64,000 nt of DNA from Chitinophaga sp. CB10 (GTDB lineage: Bacteria > Bacteroidota > Bacteroidia > Chitinophagales > Chitinophagaceae): assembly GCA_001870995.2 (NCBI GenBank), contig MLAV02000010.1, positions 163,873 through 227,872 of the forward strand. Direction: 5' to 3'. Made by a program: the position numbers and the translations under genes. Below are positions 53,582 through 61,002 of the stretch, one piece after another (positions within the stretch are counted from its first letter, which is position 1; each line of letters starts with the position of its first letter). The notes beneath the pieces are model-generated. The model was not told the origin of the DNA. It saw only the letters and a list, made by a program, of their open reading frames with translations, and made no database searches.

Positions 53582-54613
53582 ATGGAAACGCTATCCGTTG
53601 CCCCATCGAATTTTAATGATATGGAAGAGCATATATTCACCTACAACGACACTCCCACCGAACTGTTTTCCAACAGCGCATTACAGGAAGGCATTCACTC
53701 GCCGGGACTAACGGAGAGGAACCTACGATTTTCAGCGCCCGGCATGACGGGCATTGTACAGAGCTGCTGGTTCGACGGTATCCGCATCGGCTATGCGGAA
53801 TGCAACCTGCAAAAGGATATGCATTTCGAATGGCAGTCCGACCTGGAACTGGTGACGCAGTACTTCAACCTGCGGGCGAATACTTCCAATAACAGTTCCG
53901 TTTACGGGAAAGATTTTGCGTTGGGCAACTACCAGCACAATATCTTTTACTCTTCCGAAAGCCATGGAACCATCAAAAGTCATGATACCTGCCTGATCAC
54001 TTTTATGGTGCAGTACCGCACGGATAAATTCCTGGAGCTGGCGCGGGAATCCAATGATGTGCTGCAGCACTTCGGGTCGCTTGTCCGCCTTGGGCAGCCC
54101 AGCACGCTTTCCCCGCATAACCTGTACATTGACGGGGCCATGGTACAGACGATTGAGCAGATACGCAACTGTCCGTACACCGGCGGCATCAAACAGCTAT
54201 ACCTCTTCTCCAAATGCCTGGAATTACTGGTGCTGCAGGCGGATGCGCATCACAAGGCGCAGTCGCAATACAGTCGCTTTCTGAAATCCGGTTCGGACAA
54301 GGAAAGTATTTTGTATGCGCGGGAGTACCTGCTCAACCACATGGAGCAACCGCCCACCCTGACGGACCTGGCGCGGATTGCGGGCATCAACACCTTCAAG
54401 CTGAAGAACGGCTTCAAGGAAATGTTTGGCAATACCGTATTCGGCTATCTTACGGATAAGCGCCTGGAAATGGCCGCCGCAGCGATTGCGCGGAATGAAA
54501 AGAGCATCAGCGAAATTGCGCTGGATATGGGCTACTCTTCCGTGCAGCATTTCAGCAAGGCGTATAAAAAGAAATTTGGTAGGACGCCCAGGGACGGGCG
54601 TCCTAAGTTTTAA
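53582..54613 (+). CDS. AraC family transcriptional regulator
   Basis: The 343-residue protein has an unassigned N-terminal sensor half and a C-terminal AraC domain: LTDLARIAGINTFKLKNGFKEMFGNTVFGYLTDKRLEMA and SISEIALDMGYSSVQHFSKAYKKKFG. It is divergent from the Crp gene. A TATTTTTA box at 53566-53573 is close to the ATG, with TTG at 53541-53543. The ligand is unknown; nearby stress and hydrolase genes are possible targets. Confidence 0.88.
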   Translation: METLSVAPSNFNDMEEHIFTYNDTPTELFSNSALQEGIHSPGLTERNLRFSAPGMTGIVQSCWFDGIRIGYAECNLQKDMHFEWQSDLELVTQYFNLRANTSNNSSVYGKDFALGNYQHNIFYSSESHGTIKSHDTCLITFMVQYRTDKFLELARESNDVLQHFGSLVRLGQPSTLSPHNLYIDGAMVQTIEQIRNCPYTGGIKQLYLFSKCLELLVLQADAHHKAQSQYSRFLKSGSDKESILYAREYLLNHMEQPPTLTDLARIAGINTFKLKNGFKEMFGNTVFGYLTDKRLEMAAAAIARNEKSISEIALDMGYSSVQHFSKAYKKKFGRTPRDGRPKF

Positions 54614-54617
54614 GGCG

Positions 54618-55751
54618 TTATTTTAAAAGCCGTGAAAATAAACTGCTCAACACCGCAGGGCCGATGCCGGGTTCGTAAATAAACCCATGCGAGCCTTTTT
54701 CAATCGTTTCAAATTTCCAGCCGGGCGCTTTGTCCTTTTGCTCGTTGTAGATTTTTAAGACTTCCTCGTATTTATAGGTTTGGTCTTCCTTGGAGTGAAT
54801 GGTGTAAAGCGGATGCGCCGCCGTAATGTTGCTGAATGTTATCTCCCCTATTTTGAGCATGGGGCTGGCCGCAAACGCATAAAAAGCCCGGAACGGGGTG
54901 CCTGGCTGCGAAGCAAACCAGAAGGTGGCCGAGCCGCCGTTGGACATGCCGCCGAGGAACATCCTTGCCGAGTCTACATTATACCTTTCCCGTACGCTTT
55001 TTACCACGTTGAAAATATTTTCAAATGCTTTTTGCTGGTTCACCCAGCCAAAATCTTTTTTCGCAAAAGGGTAAATGATGATGCTGTGGAACTGCTCCCC
55101 AACGGCGAATATCGGCTCCTTACCCACGTCAGGATTGTTGAAATAGAAATCGCTTACCGCATTTACGCCGCCATGGAGGTACACGATGGCAGGATACCGC
55201 TTAGAGGGATCATAGCCTTTGGGGATGTACACCACGTAAGGTACCTGTTGGCCATCCGCTTCCGTGAAATACAGCGCAAACCCTTCCGGCGCCTGTTGAA
55301 ACGGCGTGCCGGCCGGTACCTGGTGACGGACGATTGCTTTTTTCCAGGCGTCCGCTGCTTCCTGCTGCTGCTTTTCTTTAGCGGCCAGCCGGTCTTTCAT
55401 GCGTTTCAGGATATCCTGGAATGCAGCGGTTGCGGCTAATGGTTTAAAGGATTCATTGTTTTCCAGGTACGCGATTTCCGACTGGTCCTTGCCCAGGCCG
55501 CCGTCATAACTGGCTTTCAGCCATTTCAGCGCGAGGGAGGTATCGTTGCAGTTGGCCGCAGCGGATACGCCGCTTAAATAATCATAGGGAGTGAGCGCCG
55601 ATTTTTTGGTAAAGGCAGCTTTCAGGTCAGTAAGCGCGGCGCAATAGTCTTTCTTTTTCAGGTTGGCGGAGGCGCTGGCCCGCAGCTCGTCAAAGGATTG
55701 CGCACATGCGAGATGGGTAATGAAAAGGAACGGGAGTAGGAGGATTCTCAT
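54618..55751 (-). CDS. Secreted alpha/beta-hydrolase esterase
   Basis: A signal peptide (MRILLLPFLFITHLACAQ) leads to a TPR-like helical region (residues about 20-150). An alpha/beta-hydrolase domain follows, with YPAIVYLHGGVNAV (oxyanion hole), nucleophile serine in FLGGMSNGGS, and a C-terminal histidine in EKGSHGF. It resembles PHB depolymerase or prolyl-oligopeptidase-like esterases; the substrate is unknown. The ATG at 55751 begins the signal peptide; the 42 codons upstream are not part of the gene. Confidence 0.82.
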   Translation of the reverse strand: MRILLLPFLFITHLACAQSFDELRASASANLKKKDYCAALTDLKAAFTKKSALTPYDYLSGVSAAANCNDTSLALKWLKASYDGGLGKDQSEIAYLENNESFKPLAATAAFQDILKRMKDRLAAKEKQQQEAADAWKKAIVRHQVPAGTPFQQAPEGFALYFTEADGQQVPYVVYIPKGYDPSKRYPAIVYLHGGVNAVSDFYFNNPDVGKEPIFAVGEQFHSIIIYPFAKKDFGWVNQQKAFENIFNVVKSVRERYNVDSARMFLGGMSNGGSATFWFASQPGTPFRAFYAFAASPMLKIGEITFSNITAAHPLYTIHSKEDQTYKYEEVLKIYNEQKDKAPGWKFETIEKGSHGFIYEPGIGPAVLSSLFSRLLK

Positions 55752-55962
55752 AATGCTAGTTGATGGGATAATAATACGGTGGATTTTGAAAATTACAAAA
55801 AAATCCATCGGCTTTAGTGCGGGAGGGGCATGTTCCAGGTCAGCTCCGGGGTAATTTATGTCCGGCTCGGGGATCAATTTGCCAGGTTGGGCAACTCCCG
55901 GTAGGCCAGCAGGAATTTGCAGTACATCTTTGTGTCATCATTCACAATTAAACCTTTACAAA

Positions 55963-56349
55963 ATGAATACACAAACATCAAAAGCAATTTACTGGACAGG
56001 CGCTATTTTAATCTCTTTATGGTTCGGCGCAAGCGGATTTTTTGAACTGACTCACAACCCGATCGTATGGGATATAACGGTTCAATTAGGCTATCCTCCC
56101 CACTTTATTTATATCCTGGGCGTCGCAAAATTACTGGGCGTGATTGTACTGCTGACTCCCGGCCGTTTGTTACGGTTAAAAGAATGGGTATTTGCCGGTA
56201 TATTTTTCGATATCCTTTTTGCATTCTTTTCCAAAATCGCCGTGCTGGGCTTTGCGGCAACCATCGACGCCATCATCGCATTCACGATAATTACTGTCAC
56301 CTATATCCAGTACAGAAAATTATACCCGGCTACCTTCACCAAAGCATAA
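55963..56349 (+). CDS. DoxX family membrane protein
   Basis: The 128-residue protein has four hydrophobic segments typical of DoxX: YWTGAILISLWFGASGFFEL, YILGVAKLLGVIVLL, GIFFDILFAFFSKIAV and AIIAFTIITVTYI. DoxX-like proteins are linked to redox stress and sulfur or quinone metabolism in other bacteria. The start ATG at 55963 removes an unlikely upstream extension. An alpha/beta-hydrolase gene follows after 18 bases, suggesting an operon. Confidence 0.82.
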   Translation: MNTQTSKAIYWTGAILISLWFGASGFFELTHNPIVWDITVQLGYPPHFIYILGVAKLLGVIVLLTPGRLLRLKEWVFAGIFFDILFAFFSKIAVLGFAATIDAIIAFTIITVTYIQYRKLYPATFTKA

Positions 56350-56367
56350 CCCTTTAAATCCAACATC

Positions 56368-57369
56368 ATGAAACAGTTCATCAGCGGCAGTTACAGGCTT
56401 ATATTAGCAGGCTTGTGTACTTTACTCGGTCATCTTAACGCCCATGCAGGCACGGGGGATGTTGCCCCGGCAGTGGATTCAATCAAACATATCAAGGCAG
56501 GCGTGCTCAATGTGGGTTATGCGGAAGCTGGCCCTGCAAACGGGGAACCTGTGATCCTGCTGCACGGCTGGCCTTATGACATACATAGTTACGATGAATC
56601 GGCGGCATTGTTAGCGAAGAAGGGGTATCATATTTATATTCCGTACCTGCGCGGTTATGGCAGCACCCAATTCCTCTCTGACGCAACGCCGCGCAACGGC
56701 CAGCAATCGGTTTTCGCTGCAGATATTATTGCGTTTATGGATGCGCTCAGGATTAAGAAAGCCATCATCGGCGGGTTCGACTGGGGCGCGAGGACGGCAG
56801 ACATCATCGCTGCCTTATGGCCGGAGCGCTGTAAAGCCCTGGTATCAGTAAGCGGTTACCTGATCGGCAATCAGCAGGCCAACAGCGCACCGCTGCCTCC
56901 TAAAGCCGAGCTGGCCTGGTGGTACCAGTTTTACTTTGCAACAGCGCGCGGAAGCAAAGGCTATCAGCAATATACGCACGACTTCGCCAGGCTTATCTGG
57001 CAGACGGCTTCTCCGCAATGGCATTTTGACGACAGCACATTTGCAAAGTCAGCTGCGGCACTGGATAACCCGGATCATGTAGCGATCACGATTGATAACT
57101 ATCGTTGGCGTATTGGCCTCGTGAAAGGGGAAAAACAATACGATGGTTTGGAAGCAAAACTGGCTAAGGCGCCGGTGATCACCGTACCTACCGTTACTTT
57201 GGAAGGAAATGCCAATGGCGCGCCTCACCCTGATCCGTCAGCTTATGCGGGTAAGTTTACCGGCAAGTATGTACATCATACGGTTAAAGGAGTGGGGCAT
57301 AATTTCCCGGAAGAAGCGCCGGAAGAATTTGCGAAAGCGATTGAAGAAGCGGGGAAGATGGCGGAGTGA
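56368..57369 (+). CDS. Exported alpha/beta-hydrolase (haloalkane dehalogenase/epoxide hydrolase-like)
   Basis: The 333-residue protein has an N-terminal signal peptide ending near AHAG, then ILLHGWPYD (oxyanion hole) and the nucleophile aspartate D138 in GGFDWGARTADIIAALWPER. A C-terminal histidine occurs in GVGHNFPEEAPEEF. An aspartate nucleophile followed by W is typical of epoxide hydrolases and dehalogenases. The substrate is unknown. It is probably cotranscribed with the DoxX gene. Confidence 0.85.
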   Translation: MKQFISGSYRLILAGLCTLLGHLNAHAGTGDVAPAVDSIKHIKAGVLNVGYAEAGPANGEPVILLHGWPYDIHSYDESAALLAKKGYHIYIPYLRGYGSTQFLSDATPRNGQQSVFAADIIAFMDALRIKKAIIGGFDWGARTADIIAALWPERCKALVSVSGYLIGNQQANSAPLPPKAELAWWYQFYFATARGSKGYQQYTHDFARLIWQTASPQWHFDDSTFAKSAAALDNPDHVAITIDNYRWRIGLVKGEKQYDGLEAKLAKAPVITVPTVTLEGNANGAPHPDPSAYAGKFTGKYVHHTVKGVGHNFPEEAPEEFAKAIEEAGKMAE

Positions 57370-57392
57370 TGCGGGAGGCCTTTAGCGATAGC

Positions 57393-57438
57393 GGCGGGAC
57401 AAATGTCCCGCCCGGAGCAGGGCTGATTTCTAACTTTG
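57393..57438 (+). promoter_or_regulatory. Perfect palindrome at about -40 and promoter box of the epimerase gene
   Basis: GGCGGGACAAATGTCCCGCC (57393-57412) is a perfect palindrome whose core equals the one before the Crp gene. TAACTTTG (57431-57438) is a promoter box with no TTTG at the -33 position. The palindrome centre lies about 40 bases upstream of the expected start, the class II activator position. It could alternatively end the hydrolase transcript, but no T-run follows. Confidence 0.6.
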
Positions 57439-57463
57439 CAGCATTTCCATCAAAACAGAGCAT

Positions 57464-58447
57464 ATGAAAGTTTTAGTAACCGGCAGCGCCGGGCATCTTG
57501 GAGAGGCGCTGGTACGCACATTACAACAGCGCCCGGTAGAAGTAATCGGGTTGGATATACGGCCTTCCGCCTTTACTACTCATATAGGCTCCATTACGGA
57601 CCGCTCCTTCGTTAGAACTTGTATGGAAGGCGTAACCACCGTTTTCCATGCGGCCACCCTTCATAAGCCCCATGTGGCTACGCATACGGCGCAGCAATTC
57701 GTAGATACCAATATTACCGGCACGCTTAACCTCCTGCAGGAAGCAGTAGCCGCCGGCGTGCAGCGCTTTGTTTTCACCAGTACGACCAGCGTTTTCGGGG
57801 ATGCATTGGTGCCGCCGGCCGGAGCGCCTGCCGCCTGGATTACAGAGGAAGTACAGCCGCAGCCCAAAAATATCTACGGGGTAACCAAAAAAGCAGCGGA
57901 AGACCTTTGTCAGCTCTTCTACAGAAACTTCGGCCTGCCTTGTATTGTACTTCGCACTTCCCGGTTCTTTCCTGAAAAAGACGACGATAAACATATGCGG
58001 GAATCCTTTCAGGACGAGAACCTGAAGGCCAACGAGTTCCTGTTTCGCCGGGTAGAGCTGTCCGACGCGGTAAATGCACATTTGCTGGCGGCTGAAAAGG
58101 CTGCTTCCATTGGATGGGGCGTTTATATCATCAGCGCTACTACTCCTTTCCGCCCTGCGGACCTGCATGACCTGCGGTACAATGCGCCCGCAGTAGTTTT
58201 GCGCGCCGTACCGGAATATGCAGGCATCTATAGCCGCCGCGGCTGGAAGATTCACCCATGTATAGACCGGGTATATGTAAATGATAAAGCGAGGAAAGAG
58301 CTGGGTTGGGAACCCGTATATGATTTCGCTTATGTAGTGGCGCGGATAAAGGCAGGAGAAAGGTTGTTTAGTGAACTTGCGGAATTAACCGGCTCAAAGG
58401 GATATCATGAGGAGCGGTTTACGGAGGGGCCTTATCCGGTGGGGTAG
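57464..58447 (+). CDS. NAD-dependent epimerase/dehydratase family protein
   Basis: An extended SDR: the coenzyme motif GSAGHLG (residues 7-13), the acidic LDIRPS strand end, and the catalytic YGVTKK (Y-x-x-x-K near residue 142) after TSTTSVFGDAL. The length of 327 residues is typical of nucleotide-sugar or sterol-type SDR enzymes. The substrate is not evident. It lies behind the shared palindrome and may belong to the Crp regulator's regulon. Confidence 0.87.
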   Translation: MKVLVTGSAGHLGEALVRTLQQRPVEVIGLDIRPSAFTTHIGSITDRSFVRTCMEGVTTVFHAATLHKPHVATHTAQQFVDTNITGTLNLLQEAVAAGVQRFVFTSTTSVFGDALVPPAGAPAAWITEEVQPQPKNIYGVTKKAAEDLCQLFYRNFGLPCIVLRTSRFFPEKDDDKHMRESFQDENLKANEFLFRRVELSDAVNAHLLAAEKAASIGWGVYIISATTPFRPADLHDLRYNAPAVVLRAVPEYAGIYSRRGWKIHPCIDRVYVNDKARKELGWEPVYDFAYVVARIKAGERLFSELAELTGSKGYHEERFTEGPYPVG

Positions 58448-58470
58448 GTTATTTATGAAATGATTGAGGG

Positions 58471-58512
58471 ATTCTCCAAAAGCCGCTAAAACAAAAAAAG
58501 AGATCATCATTA
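58471..58512. repeat. 42-base direct repeat, copy 1
   Basis: An exact 42-base direct repeat, copy 2 being at 58600-58641. It spans the tRNA downstream flank and the distal half of the tRNA terminator. Copy 1 joins the tRNA fragment; copy 2 marks the edge of the AT-rich island. Confidence 0.9.
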
Positions 58513-58528
58513 CCGATGATCTCTTTTT
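58488..58528 (-). terminator. Terminator of the tRNA-Ser fragment
   Basis: A 14-base-pair stem, AAAAAGAGATCATC (58495-58508) with its complement at 58515-58528, is followed on the minus strand by a T-rich run. It lies just after the tRNA 3' end. Confidence 0.88.
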
Positions 58529-58533
58529 ACTTG

Positions 58534-58573
58534 CGGAGAGTCAGGGATTCGAACCCCGGGACCTGTTACAGTC
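58534..58573 (-). tRNA. 3' fragment of a tRNA-Ser gene
   Basis: Read on the minus strand there is a long variable arm (GACT...GGTC), a T arm with loop TTCGAAT, the acceptor 3' strand ACTCTCC and G73. The long variable arm plus G73 indicate serine. The D arm, anticodon arm and 5' acceptor strand are missing, so this is a truncated copy such as integrating elements leave at one end. Confidence 0.8.
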
Positions 58574-58708
58574 AAAATCATTTGAGAAAAGACTGACGCA
58601 TTCTCCAAAAGCCGCTAAAACAAAAAAAGAGATCATCATTACTCCCGTATAAGTATACAATGCTTTTTCATCTTCGCTGGCTGGAATATTTTGCTTTTCT
58701 GTTTTCAT
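58541..58708 (-). pseudogene. Possible truncated ORF running into the tRNA scar
   Basis: A 55-codon frame starts MKTEKQNIPASEDEKALYTY with protein-like composition, then runs through the repeat copy and stops inside the tRNA fragment. The first part may be the beginning of an island gene cut by recombination. The later part is clearly not natural protein. Confidence 0.22.
58600..58641. repeat. 42-base direct repeat, copy 2
   Basis: Identical to 58471-58512, with 87 bases between the copies. Base composition drops sharply just to its right. Confidence 0.9.
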
Positions 58709-58778
58709 AGGATAATAATTCGACAGTAATATTATTATGTATTAAGGCCAATTACAATTTTCTAAAAAATATATCTAA

Positions 58779-58816
58779 ATCAAAAATTTGATATTATATT
58801 TAACATCAAATGTTAA
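58779..58816 (+). promoter_or_regulatory. Two palindromes at the promoter of the XRE/type III R-M operon
   Basis: ATCAAAAATTTGAT (58779-58792) and TTAACATCAAATGTTAA (58800-58816) flank and overlap a TATATTTA promoter box (58795-58802) just before the XRE gene. They are good candidates for self-regulation by that protein. Confidence 0.6.
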
Positions 58817-58830
58817 TCTAATAACACTCA

Positions 58831-59028
58831 ATGAAAATCAATAGATTAAAAATTGTTTTGGCTGAAAATGACAAAACAAATAAGTGGCTTGCTGAACAAT
58901 TGGGTAAAAGTGAGGTAACGGTTTCTAGGTGGGTAACTAATGAAGTGCAACCTAGCTTAGAAACTATGACTCAAATAGCACAGCTTTTAAAAATAGATAT
59001 TAAAGAATTGTTGAATTCAACCAAATAA
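58831..59028 (+). CDS. Small XRE-type helix-turn-helix regulator of the R-M operon
   Basis: The 65-residue protein is a single HTH_3 domain: ENDKTNKWLAEQLGKSEVTVSRWVTNEVQPSLETMTQIA. Its size and place directly before mod (four bases) match controller (C) proteins of restriction-modification systems, which delay nuclease production until methylation is complete. Two palindromes lie at its promoter. The operon is AT-rich compared with the rest of the window. Confidence 0.85.
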   Translation: MKINRLKIVLAENDKTNKWLAEQLGKSEVTVSRWVTNEVQPSLETMTQIAQLLKIDIKELLNSTK

Positions 59029-59032
59029 TAAA

Positions 59033-61000
59033 ATGAGTACAGAACAAGACATTACCAACAATATACAAGCCATCAATCCTAATTTGGAGAAATTGAAACA
59101 AGCCTTTCCACATTGTTTTGATAAAAATGGCGATTTCGATTTTGCGAAGTTTAAAGCAGAGTTAGATAGTTCGGATATTAACATTGCCAAAGAAGGTTAT
59201 GGTCTCAATTGGTTAGGTAAATCGTATGCAAGAGTATTGGCAAGCGATGCGGCAACGACTTTACTCAAAGAAGATGAAGTGCACAATGCAAAACCTGAAA
59301 ATGCCAACAGCCAAAACTTATTGATAAAAGGTGATAACCTAGAAGTATTAAAGCATTTATCCAATGCTTATTATGAAAAGGTGAAGATGATTTACATCGA
59401 TCCACCTTACAATACAGGTTCGGATGGATTTGTGTATAATGACGACCGTAAGTTTACCGCTAAACAATTACAAGACTTAGCAGGCGTAAGCGAAGACGAA
59501 GCCAAACGCATATTAGAATTTACCCAAAGCAATAGCAATTCGCATTCGGCTTGGTTAACCTTTATGTACCCACGCTTATATATTGCCAAACAACTCTTAA
59601 AAGACGATGGCGTCATTTTCGTTTCTATTGACGATAACGAAGTCGCTCAATTGCGTTTATTGATGGATGAAGTTTTTGGTGAAGAGAATTTTGTTGCAGA
59701 ATTTGCAAGAATAACAAAAAAAGCAGGTAAAACAACAGAATTAGTTGCTGGTAATAATGATTATGTGATTTTTTATCGTAAATCAAGCATCTCTCAATTA
59801 AATAAATCAGATTTAGAAAGCAATGGCTATAATGGTGTAGATGAATATGTAGAAGAAAGGGGGACTTATAAGCTTAGTCAAACTTTAGATTATGACTCAA
59901 TACAGTATTCTGCATCTTTAGATTATGAAATTGAGATTGAAGGAGAGATTTTTAGACCTGGTAATTCCACTAAAGAGGAAATGATTGAAAGACAGCAAAG
60001 AAATCCAAAAAATGATTATTGTTGGCGCTGGTCTAAAGATTTGTTTGATTTTGGTTTAAAAGAAGGGTTTATTGTTGTAAAGCAAGGTATAAAAGGTAAA
60101 AGAATTTATACTAAAACCTATCTAAATGCAAATATTAAAAAAAGCAAGAATGGCTATTACGTTGAAATAATTGAACGTAAAAAGGCAACTTCTTCTCTTG
60201 AATTTTTGGATAATAAATACTCTAATGATAATTCTAAAAAAGACCTTGATAAAATTTTTGACTCAAAAGTATTTGAATATGCAAAGCCAATTGAACTTAT
60301 AAAAAAGATTACAGAAATATCTACGAATAATGATGATTTAATACTTGATTTTTTTGCGGGCAGTGGTACAACCGCCCACTCGGTAATGCAGTTGAACAAA
60401 GAAGATGGCGGAAATAGGAAATTTATTTTAGTACAATTACCTGAACCTATAGATGCTAAGAAAAGTAAAGCGGCTTATGATTTTGTAAAAGATGAGTTAG
60501 GCGTTACCCCACCAACTATTTTCGAGATTACCAAAGAACGTATCATTCGTGCTGCTAAGCAGATTGGCGATACAAGTGGTTTCAAAATCTTCGAAACAAC
60601 ACCTATTTGGGATGATTACGATTTCAAAGCCGAGAAATTGGCTAATGCAGAAAAATTGTTTGATGATGATAAGCTAACCGAAGCAGATGTAAAAGCTTTA
60701 TTTACCACTTGGAAAACCTATGATGGTTGCCCATTGACAGAGCCAGTTCAAGAAATAGATTTGGCAGGCTATAAAGCGTATTATACCAAACAGAAATTGT
60801 ATCTGATGCACAAGGGGCTTAGTACAGCTACCTTAAAAGCCTTATTAGAACAGATAGATGCAGATGCTAACTTTAACCCAACAGCTATTATTGCCTTTGG
60901 TTATTATTTCGAAAGTAAAGCGTTGCGTGAAATAGCAGAAAACATCAAAACTTACAATAACAAAAAGAACATCGACATCGACTTTATTACACGGTATTAG
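59033..61000 (+). CDS. mod: Type III restriction-modification methyltransferase subunit
   Basis: The 655-residue protein is a beta-class N6-adenine methyltransferase with the catalytic DPPY motif at residues 123-126 and the SAM-binding DFFAGSGTT near residue 439. That order with the target-recognition domain between is the type III Mod layout. The middle (about 59690-60330) is even more AT-rich than the flanks, as expected for a swapped recognition domain. Mod methylates one strand of an asymmetric site and is required for both modification and restriction. It is followed by res after two bases. Confidence 0.95.
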   Translation: MSTEQDITNNIQAINPNLEKLKQAFPHCFDKNGDFDFAKFKAELDSSDINIAKEGYGLNWLGKSYARVLASDAATTLLKEDEVHNAKPENANSQNLLIKGDNLEVLKHLSNAYYEKVKMIYIDPPYNTGSDGFVYNDDRKFTAKQLQDLAGVSEDEAKRILEFTQSNSNSHSAWLTFMYPRLYIAKQLLKDDGVIFVSIDDNEVAQLRLLMDEVFGEENFVAEFARITKKAGKTTELVAGNNDYVIFYRKSSISQLNKSDLESNGYNGVDEYVEERGTYKLSQTLDYDSIQYSASLDYEIEIEGEIFRPGNSTKEEMIERQQRNPKNDYCWRWSKDLFDFGLKEGFIVVKQGIKGKRIYTKTYLNANIKKSKNGYYVEIIERKKATSSLEFLDNKYSNDNSKKDLDKIFDSKVFEYAKPIELIKKITEISTNNDDLILDFFAGSGTTAHSVMQLNKEDGGNRKFILVQLPEPIDAKKSKAAYDFVKDELGVTPPTIFEITKERIIRAAKQIGDTSGFKIFETTPIWDDYDFKAEKLANAEKLFDDDKLTEADVKALFTTWKTYDGCPLTEPVQEIDLAGYKAYYTKQKLYLMHKGLSTATLKALLEQIDADANFNPTAIIAFGYYFESKALREIAENIKTYNNKKNIDIDFITRY

Positions 61001-61002
61001 TT

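Noticed and set aside
58464..58652. Plus-strand frame of 62 codons containing AESQGFEPRDL
   Set aside because: This peptide is the usual false translation of a tRNA 3' end, and the frame spans the tRNA-Ser fragment and both direct repeats.
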